From Allium sativum (Eukaryota > Streptophyta > Magnoliopsida > Asparagales > Amaryllidaceae): DNA of 64,000 bases. The position numbers and the translations under genes are program-made. The stretch covers positions 768,174,552 to 768,238,551 of the forward strand of contig CM060918.1 in assembly GCA_030737875.1 (NCBI GenBank), written 5' to 3'. Positions 9,561 to 20,629 of this stretch are shown here, in pieces; the first letter of the stretch is position 1; each line of letters opens with the position of its first letter. A model generated the notes under the pieces. That model did not search any database. It was not told where the DNA came from and was given only the letters and a program-made list of their open reading frames with translations.

Positions 9561-10436
9561 ATGAATTGAAAACGAATTCAAATTGAATTGAAATTTGAAT
9601 TGAATAGAAAAGAATTTTGAAACGAATTTATAAAGAAGAATTCAATTTTGATTTGAATTAAAAAGGAAATTGAAATTGCTTTTGAAACGAATTCAAAACT
9701 ATTTATATAATTCGTTTTAAATAGAAATCGACGAAGTATATATTATATATATTATATATATAATATAATGGCCTGAATAGAACGCGCCGCGCCGCGGCAG
9801 TTCGTGAATTTCGACCATTTATTTCAAACGGACATTGCGGGAGATCCGACCGTCGGATTCTCCTAAAACCGGAACCGTTGGGTTCGTATCGAAAAGAGCT
9901 TTCTAATGAATGTTAGAAATTTGAAATCTAACGGTTGGATTTGGAGATACGTCCAAATCAAATTCGAAAAAGGTCGCTGTAAGTGCAGTTCGATGGCCAT
10001 TGATGGAAATCGACTGTACGGGCCTTGATAAAATTATTAAAAATAGTAATAATTTGTGTAAAATCATAAGAAATGATTTGTGAAGATTTGGGATGAAAAA
10101 CTCCATATTTGAAAAGATAAAAATAGTTTTTTATCGAAATGAACTAGTTTTGAACTAGGATTAGAATTCTATTTATTTTTAAATAAATAAACTGAATTTG
10201 AAATGGTTTTGAAAATAACCAGAATTTTCAATGATTGTATTGGAATGGACTTGAATCGAAATTGTCTTCGGAATATTTCGATGTTGGATTTCGGGATTAT
10301 ACAGATGTTGTTATGGAAATTTGAAAGATATATATTTATATCGTTATTTCCAATACGACATTTGTTAATCGTAGAATTTGATATTGAATATAAGCCGATA
10401 TATTTTCTATTCAGAGCCTTGTGTTTAATATCAAAT

Positions 10437-10841
10437 GTGATTTGGGTTTATCGTGAATGGTGTCTTCACTAACACTGTTCTTGAATCCAGTCGAGAAAAG
10501 ATTAAATCCTTTTATTTAGATTTAATGAAGTGTACCAATTAAATAATATTTAATTGGAATTGAATTGATATTGATTTTTGGGTTTATCGTGAACAGTGTT
10601 TTAAATAACACTTGTTCTTTAACCCGATAATTAATGAATGTGATTTGGGTTTGTCGTGAATGGTGTCTTCACTAACACTGTTCTTAAACCCAGTTGAGAA
10701 AAGATTAAATCTTTTTATTTAGATTTAATGAAGTGTACCAATTAAATAATATTTAATTGGAATTGAATGGATATTGATTTTTGGGTTTATCGTGAACAGT
10801 GTTTTAAATAACACTTGTTCTTTAACCCGATAATTAATGGG
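10437..10841 (+). repeat. 203-bp tandem duplication with hairpins in B LTR
   Basis: Units start with GTGATTTGGGTTT at 10437 and 10640. Each contains an imperfect hairpin, GGGTTTATCGTGAACAGTGTT-like against AACACTTGTTC ... AACCC. A further partial hairpin follows at about 10851-10900. The 3' LTR carries the same duplication at about 17667-18071, so it predates the insertion. Confidence 0.85.
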
Positions 10842-12158
10842 ATGTGACTGTGGGTTTATCGTGAACCGTGTTTTTAAATGACACTGATTCTTTAACCCAG
10901 TCAAAGATTAAAACTAAGTGGAGTTTTAATGAATCTTTAATTAGATTGAAAAGATCGAGAATGGAGTATCACCAGTTTTGCTCCAGGCGATAGTTAAATC
11001 TTTAATTAGATTTGAACGTGAAATTTAGAAACTAACTGTCGGTTAGCTAAGTAGAATGGTTTTCTGGATATTGATCTGATGTTGGTTTCGGCCTTCGGGG
11101 TTAATATTTGGGAAATTATTCTCTTGATTAATTTACGGTTAGTGACTAATGAATTGGAATGAGGCGTATGTTGTGTTTGTGTAACACTTTTATAATATAT
11201 ACGCGAGTTATTCGGAAAGACCGGGTTTATCCCATTCTGAATAACTGATACGACGATAAGTCGAAGATGAAGACGATGGTCGAAGACCGGAGGTCTTCAC
11301 GTCGTTTGGGTGATAACTGATGATCTTGATTGGGCTGTACACCCAAGAAGATGGAAACAGTTAGTGATCGTCCAGACGTACTTGGAGATCGATGGATATG
11401 CAGGGTACTAGGTGCCTCCGGTTTCGTTCAGACCCAGGACGGACTTGTAAATGGACTGTGTGTCTGACATCGGATTTCATTCTGTGTGACTGATATCGGT
11501 TGCATAGGATGGTTTGCCTGTGTGGCATGCTAAGATGCAAATGATCAAGGCTTCTGTTGAAAAGCAAAGTCTTGTGGTGATGATCAAAGCACGGCCTTTG
11601 TGGCGTAGCTTTGTGTAACGTTTACCTCGCGTGTTTCACACCAGGTATGAACCAAAAACGGGAGACGGACCTCAGGGAGGGCATGCGTTTTCTTCTAGCT
11701 AGAAAGTGGCGTCAGTGGTTTTACACGCCCTGACGAGTTTGACTTATGTGGTTGTTGCTGTTGCGAGGCGCCTCGGATTGATCGGTCGTTCTCGAACCGA
11801 TGGAGTCATTTGTTGGCTCATTGACACCCCAAAGGGTGGGGAAACGTAGTGTTCAGGCATTTTAATCCACATCGGTGGACCGGCCCTGTCGCTCCAAGGG
11901 TCACTCGAGCTCTGATCCTGAGACACGGGCTAGAGCGTCTCGAATCGGTTGAGGACTATCTTTTGCCTCGGTTCATAGACGGAAATCCAATTTCCAAATA
12001 CGTGACATTTGCAGTTTTAATTGTAAAACTAGTATGGCGACATGATATATGGTACCCATGCCGCCTATGATTGATACTTATGATTTGAAGTTGTTTTATA
12101 CACTATGCACTTATAATAGTATCAAATGATTTGTTTTAAACGTATCAAGCATTCTTTG

Positions 12159-12230
12159 GCTGTTATAAGGGAAAACCCTATCCCCCGGCTTGCGTTGCAT
12201 TGTGTGATAGGACCTGGGTCTTATAACAGC
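12159..12230 (+). other. Long U5 hairpin of B
   Basis: GCTGTTATAAG (12159-12169) pairs perfectly with CTTATAACAGC (12220-12230). The loop holds GCATTGTGT, also found in the corresponding C hairpin (38141-38212), whose stem sequence differs but still pairs. Repeated in the 3' LTR at 19389-19460. Confidence 0.65.
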
Positions 12231-12292
12231 TTCATTTTTCTTTATTTAGCATTGCGCTGTTTGTTTTATGCACTGGTATTCTTGGGAGGAAA

Positions 12293-12318
12293 CCCGTTCC
12301 GTGTTATACGGCGTGGTC
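12293..12318 (+). other. Conserved LTR motif CCCGTTCCG...CGGCGTGGTC (B)
   Basis: CCCGTTCCG and CGGCGTGGTC flank a short variable spacer (TGTTATA here). The same motif occurs in A (2534-2557), C (38059-38083, opposite strand) and D (49109-49132, opposite strand). Function unknown; strong conservation among otherwise diverged LTRs suggests a cis signal. Confidence 0.6.
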
Positions 12319-12755
12319 CCTTGATTTGCCTAATGATTTAAAATAAAGATTAATAACTGTTTTAGTTCTCACACCAGTCACATGACTGACCTGGAGTTTA
12401 TTGTTTTAACCTAAACTCTGGGTGCCCCTATTTTGACACGGGCAGCTAGTAGTTTTGGTTTTGCAGATTTATATTCACAGGATCCTAGTTTACAGCTGGA
12501 ACGATATCCGGAAAGCTTTGTATCCGTATATCTCATTCTAGTTGTGTATTGTATTATTTTCCGCTGCTATGTATTTAAATGTAATTTAAATCTCTGATAT
12601 TTCTGTGTAATATTCATTGTTACTCTGTATATTCTTGTAATCTGATGCATTGTTGTAATATACAATGAAAATGTTCTTCTGTATGCGTTCTGTTGTGGTT
12701 TGTTCTCGAACTATCCGACGCTTTCCTTTACGGGGAAGTTGCGGGTCTTTACACG

Positions 12756-12767
12756 TGGTATCAGAGC
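12756..12767 (+). other. Primer binding site, initiator tRNA-Met type (B)
   Basis: TGGTATCAGAGC two bases after the LTR end. Confidence 0.95.
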
Positions 12768-12857
12768 TTTGGTTTACAAAGCTCAGAGAACAAGGCACAT
12801 TAGAACCATACGAAAGAATTCATCAGATATTGGGTTAGTAAAATCCAATGGGAATGA

Positions 12858-12894
12858 CTCGTTAGAGATGGGATCAGTAGTATCCTAGAACGAG
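12858..12894 (+). other. Post-PBS hairpin with covarying stem (B)
   Basis: CTCGTT (12858-12863) pairs with AACGAG (12889-12894); GGAT (12871-12874) pairs with ATCC (12882-12885) around CAGTAGT. Same total length (37 nt) as in A, C and D. Confidence 0.7.
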
Positions 12895-13093
12895 TGTGAA
12901 GAGTATATTTTTCAAATGAAAACATTCTTTGTTTTGAAAATTTAAATCAACTATTCATATTTGATTATTTATTTATATTGATTTGGACAATGCAGTATAT
13001 AAAGATTTTGGGTATACGTCTGATCCACGTGTATTCGAAGTTTTAATATACTGGATAGATATAGATTCACACTCTAGTCGCCCGAAGATGATT

Positions 13094-13118
13094 CTGATGA
13101 TTGTAGCTACATCATCAG
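13094..13118 (+). other. Hairpin with palindromic loop (B); dimerisation-site-like
   Basis: CTGATGAT (13094-13101) pairs with ATCATCAG (13111-13118). The loop is T plus the palindrome GTAGCTAC (13103-13110). Confidence 0.65.
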
Positions 13119-13451
13119 AATTAGTGTTCGAGTGTTGAAGGTGTGATTTTCTATATATTTCCATTAGGCTGGTGTGAGAACCAAAACTTATATATAGTTA
13201 GAACCTATTGTTGTGAATTGGCATCAAAAACATGATTTTTGTATATGTATCAAAATTATGAATTTTAAACGTTAAATTCACTAATTGATTGATGTTTGAG
13301 TTGTTTGTTTAAATTGTTTGATAATTTTGAACTATTATGCCTAATTGAATCAAATATTGAATTGTATTGAAAATTGGTCGCATTTGTTTGCATATACATA
13401 TATATCATTGAACAGGTCATAGCAAGGAGGCTAGAGCAGAGAATAAAATTT

Positions 13452-13656
13452 GTTTGCCCGACAAATAGGTACATGTTTACTACATAATTTCCTGTTTTGT
13501 TTGGGTGATGATGATTTTGTGAGCCTATTGGCTAGCCGCTTGGCTTTTTCTTTTTCTTTTTGAGATCTGAAGGACCGGGGAAGCTATTTGAAATTCCCCG
13601 ATGCTCCCGGTGCAGGGGAGGTTATGGCGAAATTTTTCGAAAATTTAGGGTGTTAG
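13452..13656 (+). other. Conserved 3'-internal block (B)
   Basis: TTGCCCGACAAATAGGTAC at the start, GGAGGTTATGGCGAAATT and a final GTGTTAG at the end. It reads AGEVMAKFFENLGC-stop in one frame near the end but has stops earlier, so it is not an intact frame in B. Confidence 0.5.
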
Positions 13657-13781
13657 CCAAATTTTTGAAATTTTGAAAATTCTCAGAAACTAAAGAGTTG
13701 GAGAACGGAAGCCTGATCGATCGTAGAATTGATTAATCAAACCACTTTCGACTTTGTTCCTTTTCGGGGACGAAAAGTTTT

Positions 13782-13794
13782 AAGTGGGGGAGAT
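13782..13794 (+). other. Polypurine tract (B)
   Basis: AAGTGGGGGAGAT immediately before the 3' LTR start TGTAACAACCC. Confidence 0.92.
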
Positions 13795-16700
13795 TGTAAC
13801 AACCCGGAAAATCTGGGCCAGTTTAAATTTTTTTATTTTGGCAATTTTAGCGAATTTTGATTATTTAAAATAGATTATTTTAAATAAAATGAACGTGAAA
13901 TTTATTTTGAATAGAATTAGAACGTATATATTATATACGTCGTCGTTAGAATATATAATAATTATATATAATTATAAAAGGAATTGAAAATGGCGCGGTA
14001 GTTCGAAAATTCGATTTCTAATTTCAAATGAATATACAGAACTCAATATAAGTCATAATTGAACGAAACAAGAAATATTTAAATCTGTATAACTATATCT
14101 TTGTAACGAAGTTAACAAACTGAGATTTCATCTTAGAAATGATAAGATATGTCCAGTTTAAAATTAGAAATAGTCGCTGTGGAATTTATATATATTTTTA
14201 TATATATAAGGCCCTTAAAAATAGCAATTTTGCAAACGACCTCGGATTTCGACGAAACCAGTTTTGTTAGGTCCGTGATGTCGAACTATTGCTAGATTTC
14301 AAATTTCATAATTTTTCGAATCAATATGTGAGCGTGGCAAAGGAAAACGCGTTTGACCAGTTTCAGTTGATTTTAATCGACTGGAAATTGGCCATTTTTC
14401 AAACTGTCTCAGAATTCGTCGAAACTAGTTTTGTTAGGACCGTATCGTCAATACGAAGCTAGAAAATATTTTTCTGGAATTTTTCTAGTTAGTATGTGAC
14501 CCCGGTAATTTGAAATGTGCGTTTAAAATTCAATATAGTGATTTAAATGTAAATTTAACGGAAACGGATTGTAACAATCGAATCAGCTAGCGATACATAT
14601 CCCATTGTGTTCGGAATGGGGGTAAAACGCTATGGACGACAGGCGGTGGGCCTCGTTTCGAGGTCGTATGTGAAAGTCAACTCTTTAGGTTAAAATAAAT
14701 TAATTAATTAATAATAAAAAAAATATATATTCTCTCTTTCCCTATAACCTCTGGCCCCCCCTGTACGTTTCAGTTCAGAATCGAAACGAAGAAAAAAAAA
14801 AAAAAACGGATCGAGCGTCGAACCTCCGCCCAGCCCCACCGCGCTCTGTCGCTGGCCGCCCACCACCGCCATGTCTCCCTAGACCCGCGCCCCCCACCTC
14901 GACGCAGCCAAAGCTCACCCAGCCGCCGATTCGATTTCCGCTCCCCTCCCCAGTTCGAATCCCCAGCGCCGCCTCCCTCAACCGCCGGTTCCCCTTCAGG
15001 CGATCGAGCCCCCGGTCCAAGCCCAATCAAGATCCGCACCCCCCCTCTCTTCGCATACGGTAAGCATTCCTATTCTTACTTTTATTTTATTTTTATTTTA
15101 GAGTTTAAAATTAAATAGGATTTTTAAGAAAACTAATTTCGATTTTTAGAAAATAAAAACTGATTTGTTAGAAAAAAAAAACTGCATTTTGAAAAAGGCA
15201 AAACTGCATTTTGAAAGAAGAAAAAAACTGCATATTTTAAAAAGGATAAAAAAACTGCATTTTTAATAAAAGGGAAACTGATTTTTTGGAAAAAAAATAA
15301 AAACTGAATCTTTTAAAAGATAAAAACTTTTTTGTTTTTAAAAAGAGTTAAAACTGAATTTTAAAAAAAGATTGAAAACTGATTTTGAAAAAGATTGAAA
15401 ACTGATTTTGAAAAAGATTGAAAACTGATTTTGAAAAAAGATTGAAAACTGATTTTGAAAAAGATTGAAAACTGATTTTGAAAAAGATTGAAAACTGATT
15501 TTTATTTTGAGATTTGAAAAGAAAAATCAGATTTTTATATTGTCGAAAGAAAAATATAATCTTTTATATTGTCGGAATAAAAATACGATTTTTATATATT
15601 GAACTTTGAAATAAAAATTCGATTTTTATATATATAGTGACTACGGGCAACGAAGATGACGAAGATGCGATAGCAATGAAGATTTCTATCAATGGAGAGC
15701 CGTGGAGCTAGGATAGCTATAGGTGAGAATTTCTCACCTTTCCATTTCATTTCTATTTATATATATATACTAGGATGCAGACGGTGCTTAGTAGCACCCG
15801 ACACAATCGTCCACAGACCATGGACTTGTTTGTTTGGTTGCATAGATTAGTTATATGATTTGATTTGAATTTGGTTGTTTGGTGATTTTGATTGATGTGT
15901 GAATGGCGTGGGCCTTCACTAGACCGGGGATAAGGCTAGGCCTTGTCCCGTTTCTAGTATCGTGTCGTTATGCCGCCGAAATTTTCTAAAATATGTTAGA
16001 AAAATAAAAATATCATTTTATTTAAAGAATGAGTTGAATAGAAGTTCATATGTTGGAATAAAATGTTTTGTCGTTAAAAATATAATTTTTAACGTGAATG
16101 TGAATAAATAAATATTCATTTACAAACCAGACGGTTTGTTTATGTACACCTATTTGAAGGACATTGATTGGGTCGATAAATTTTACACATCGCCCAACTG
16201 CACAAATAAAATGTGCGTTTGATTGTTTGAAACCCCACACGAGTGTTAGGATGAAATTTGAAGTTCACTCATCCTGATTGATTAAATATGTCGATCGATT
16301 GATTGACAGGCTGTTATAAGCGTTAGATATTTATATTTGATGCTTATACAGTGTAGTGCACTTTGGTTGATGGTTGATTATTTTTCAATGCTATGATACA
16401 TGTGTTGTATGAAAATCCATATAATTAATTTTATATGGTAATTGATTGGGCCTCATTCCAGTTTTAAAAAGAAATATTTTGAAAAAGAAATATTTGAAAT
16501 AGAATATTTGGAAATAAAGGAATATATGAAGCCGTGTTGATTAGATTGATGCCATTTTGACGTGAACGATATTTATATCGATTTTATTCATCTTAAAAAT
16601 GAATATTGAAAAGTGATTTCGAAATCGAATATTTTGAATTGAATTGAAAACGATTTCGAAATGAATTGAATTGAAAACGATTTCGAAATGAATTGAATTG

Positions 16701-19700
16701 AAAACGATTTCGAAATGAAATGAATTGAAAACGAAGTCAAATTGAATTGAAAACGATTTCGAAATGAATTGAATTGAAAATGATTTCGAAATGAATTGAA
16801 AACGAATTCAAATTGAATTGAAATTTGAATTGAATAGAAAAGAATTTTGAAACGAATTTATAAAGAAGAATTCAATTTTGATTTGAATTAAAAAGGAAAT
16901 TGAAATTGCTTTTGAAATGAATTCAAAACTATTTATATAATTCGTTTTAAATAGAAATCGACGAAGTATATATTATATATATTATATATATAATATAATG
17001 GCCTGAATAGAACGCGCCGCGCCGCGGCAGTTCGTGAATTTCGACCATTTATTTCAAACGGACATTGCGGGAGATCCGACCGTCGGATTCTCCTAAAACC
17101 GGAACCGTTGGGTTCGTATCGAAAAGAGCTTTCTAATGAATGTTAGAAATTTGAAATCTAACGGTTGGATTTGGAGATACGTCCAAATCAAATTCGAAAA
17201 AGGTCGCTGTAAGTGCAGTTCGATGGCCATTGATGGAAATCGACTGTACGGGCCTTGATAAAATTATTAAAAATAGTAATAATTTGTGTAAAATCATAAG
17301 AAATGATTTGTGAAGATTTGGGATGAAAAACTCCATATTTGAAAAGATAAAAATAGATTTTTATCGAAATGAACTAGTTTTGAACTAGGATTAGAATTCT
17401 ATTTATTTTTAAATAAATAAACTGAATTTGAAATGGTTTTGAAAATAACCAGAATTTCCAATGATTGTATTGGAATGGACTTGAATCGAAATTGTCTTCG
17501 GAATATTTCGATGTTGGATTTCGGGATTATACAGATGTTGTTATGGAAATTTGAAAGATATATATTTATATCGTTATTTCCAATACGACATTTGTTAATC
17601 GTAGAATTTGATATTGAATATAAGCCGATATATTTTCTATTCAGAGCCTTGTGTTTAATATCAAATGTGATTTGGGTTTATCGTGAATGGTGTCTTCACT
17701 AACACTGTTCTTGAATCCAGTCGAGAAAAGATTAAATCCTTTTATTTAGATTTAATGAAGTGTACCAATTAAATAATATTTAATTGGAATTGAATTGATA
17801 TTGATTTTTGGGTTTATCGTGAACAGTGTTTTAAATAACACTTGTTCTTTAACCCGATAATTAATGAATGTGATTTAGGTTTGTCGTGAATGGTGTCTTC
17901 ACTAACACTGTTCTTGAACCCAGTTGAGAAAAGATTAAATCTTTTTATTTAGATTTAATGAAGTGTACCAATTAAATAATATTTAATTGGAATTGAATGG
18001 ATATTGATTTTTGGGTTTATCGTGAACAGTGTTTTAAATAACACTTGTTCTTTAACCCGATAATTAATGGGATGTGACTGTGGGTTTATCGTGAACCGTG
18101 TTTTTAAATGACACTGATTCTTTAACCCAGTCAAAGATTAAAACTAAGTGGAGTTTTAATGAATCTTTAATTAGATTGAAAAGATCGAGAATGGAGTATC
18201 ACCAGTTTTGCTCCAGGAGATAGTTAAATCTTTAATTAGATTTGAACGTGAAATTTAGAAACTAACTGTCGGTTAGCTAAGTAGAATGGTTTTCTGGATA
18301 TTGATCTGATGTTGGTTTCGGCCTTCGGGGTTAATATTTGGGAAATTATTCTCTTGATTAATTTACGGTTAGTGACTAATGAATTGGAATGAGGCGTATG
18401 TTGTGTTTGTGTAACACTTTTATAATATATACGCGAGTTATTCGGAAAGACCGGGTTTATCCCATTCTGAATAACTGATACGACGATAAGTCGAAGATGA
18501 AGACGATGGTCGAAGACCGGAGGTCTTCACGTCGTTTGGGTGATAACTGATGATCTTGATTGGGCTGTACACCCAAGAAGATGGAAACAGTTAGTGATCG
18601 TCCAGACGTACTTGGAGATCGATGGATATGCGGGGTACTAGGTGCCTCCGGTTTCGTTCAGACCCAGGACGGACTTGTAAATGGACTGTGTGTCTGACAT
18701 CGGATTTCATTCTGTGTGACTGATATCGGTTGCATAGGATGGTTTGCCTGTGTGGCATGCTAAGATGCAAATGATCAAGGCTTCTGTTGAAAAGCAAAGT
18801 CTTGTGGTGATGATCAAAGCACGGCCTTTGTGGCGTAGCTTTGTGTAACGTTTACCTCGCGTGTTTCACACCAGGTATGAACCAAAAACGGGAGACGGAC
18901 CTCAGGGAGGGCATGCGTTTTCTTCTAGCTAGAAAGTGGCGTCAGTGGTTTTACACGCCCTGACGAGTTTGACTTATGTGGTTGTTGCTGTTGCGAGGCG
19001 CCTCGGATTGATCGGTCGTTCTCGAACCGATGGAGTCATTTGTTGGCTCATTGACACCCCAAAGGGTGGGGAAACGCAGTGTTCAGGCATTTTAATCCAC
19101 ATCGGTGGACCGGCCCTGTCGCTCCAAGGGTCACTCGAGCTCTGATCCTGAGACACGGGCTAGAGCGTCTCGAATCGGTTGAGGACTATCTTTTGCCTCG
19201 GTTCATAGACGGAAATCCAATTTCCAAATACGTGACATTTGCGGTTTTAATTGTAAAACTAGTATGGCGACATGATATATGGTACCCATGCCGCCTATGA
19301 TTGATACTTATGATTTGAAGTTGTTTTATACACTATGCACTTATAATAGTATCAAATGATTTGTTTTAAACGTATCAAGCATTCTTTGGCTGTTATAAGG
19401 GAAAACCCTATCCCCCGGCTTGCGTTGCATTGTGTGATAGGACCTGGGTCTTATAACAGCTTCATTTTTCTTTATTTAGCATTGCGCTGTTTGTTTTATG
19501 CACTGGTATTCTTGGGAGGAAACCCGTTCCGTGTTATACGGCGTGGTCCCTTGATTTGCCTAATGATTTAAAATAAAGATTAATAACTGTTTTAGTTCTC
19601 ACACCAGTCACATGACTGACCTGGAGTTTATTGTTTTAACCTAAACTCTGGGTGCCCCTATTTTGACACGGGCAGCTAGTAGTTTTGGTTTTGCAGATTT

Positions 19701-19983
19701 ATATTCACAGGATCCTGGTTTACAGCTGGAACGATATCCGGAAAGCTTTGTATCCGTATATCTCATTCTAGTTGTGTATTGTATTATTTTCCGCTGCTAT
19801 GTATTTAAATGTAATTTAAATCTCTGATATTTCTGTGTAATATTCATTGTTACTCTGTATATTCTTGTAATCTGATGCATTGTTGTAATATACAATGAAA
19901 ATGTTCTTCTGTATGCGTTCTGTTGTGGTTTGTTCTCGAACTATCCGACGCTTTCCTTTACGGGGAAGTTGCGGGTCTTTACA
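13795..19983 (+). mobile_element. Element B 3' LTR
   Basis: Near-identical to 6567-12753. Differences noted include a shortened ATA run near 14710, one extra C in the GC-rich block, and about 20 single-base changes along 6.2 kb. It ends CTTTACA at 19983 and is followed by the AAAAC duplication and the rest of A LTR copy 2. Confidence 0.95.
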
Positions 19984-19988
19984 AAAAC
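19984..19988. repeat. Target-site duplication of element B (right)
   Basis: AAAAC after the LTR end; it continues CCGTAAATCAAATATGG, matching A LTR copy 3 from 27568 on apart from single-base differences. Confidence 0.95.
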
Positions 19989-20629
19989 CGTAAATCAAAT
20001 ATGGATTCTGATTATCAGTATATTTCATGTTGGGATGACATTGATGTATATTATACTGTGTAACATCTGTGGATGCAGGGAGACAGGTTGGAGGAATCCG
20101 ACTGGATTCCTCAACAATTATTTTACTGTTTTCATATATTGTGTTATATGATGTGTTATATAATCTGTTCTGGATTATATGTGTTAGAATGATATTAACC
20201 ATTGTTATTCGATATTTTGCATATCATAAGAAACCCTGAGTTGTGAAAGGAATATTTCAATGTATATCGAAATAAAGGAGTTTTATAAAATCAACCGATT
20301 TTATAAAAAGGAAACAATTGGAAAATAGAGTATTTATAAAACGAACACGGTTTTATAAAAGGAAGTATTTATAAAACAAATAGAGTTTTATAAAAGGGAT
20401 ATTTATTTAGAAAATAAATAGAATTGAAAAAGGAAATATTTATTTAGAAAATAAATAGAATAAAGGAATATTTATTTAGAAGATAAATAAAACGTTATAA
20501 ATAGGAAATATTTGTAACGGTAATTAGAAGTTATAAATAGGAAATATTTGTAACGGTAATTAGAAGTTATAAAAAAGGGGATAGTTGTAACGGAAAATAA
20601 ACGTTATAAAAAGGAAATTGACGAGATAT

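Larger units (their letters stand above)
6567..12753 (+). mobile_element. Element B 5' LTR
   Basis: Begins TGTAACAACCCGG and ends GGGTCTTTACA. Inside, in order: AT-rich U3 with a duplicated module (about 6995-7290), a GC-rich block (7525-7840), 23-bp repeats (about 8135-8275), a GGTGAGA hairpin (8492-8508), 27-bp repeats (about 9390-9560), a TA-rich spot followed by a second U3-like segment (about 9720-9960), a 203-bp tandem duplication (10437-10841), the U5 hairpin (12159-12230) and the CCCGTTCCG motif (12293-12318). From about 11400 on it is recognisably related to A, C and D LTRs. Reading frames in it are chance frames. Confidence 0.95.
12754..13794 (+). mobile_element. Element B internal region (non-coding)
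   Basis: 1041 bp from PBS (TGGTATCAGAGC, 12756-12767) to polypurine tract (AAGTGGGGGAGAT, 13782-13794). No gag or pol motif is present. It contains the post-PBS hairpin (12858-12894), the palindromic-loop hairpin (13094-13118) and the conserved 3' block (13452-13656). It is one of the shortest internal regions here and so shows which signals are kept. Confidence 0.93.
6567..19983 (+). mobile_element. Element B: complete giant-LTR non-autonomous retrotransposon
   Basis: A 13.4-kb element: 5' LTR 6567-12753 (6187 bp), internal 12754-13794 (1041 bp), 3' LTR 13795-19983 (6189 bp), 5-bp duplication AAAAC. LTRs make up about 92 percent of its length. It has an initiator tRNA-Met PBS and a polypurine tract, but no gag or pol. 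The two LTRs differ by roughly 20 substitutions by eye, mostly C/T or G/A changes, plus small indels in low-complexity runs, so the insertion is young. It depends on proteins from another element, probably a Tekay/Del chromovirus judging from its ends. Confidence 0.95.
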
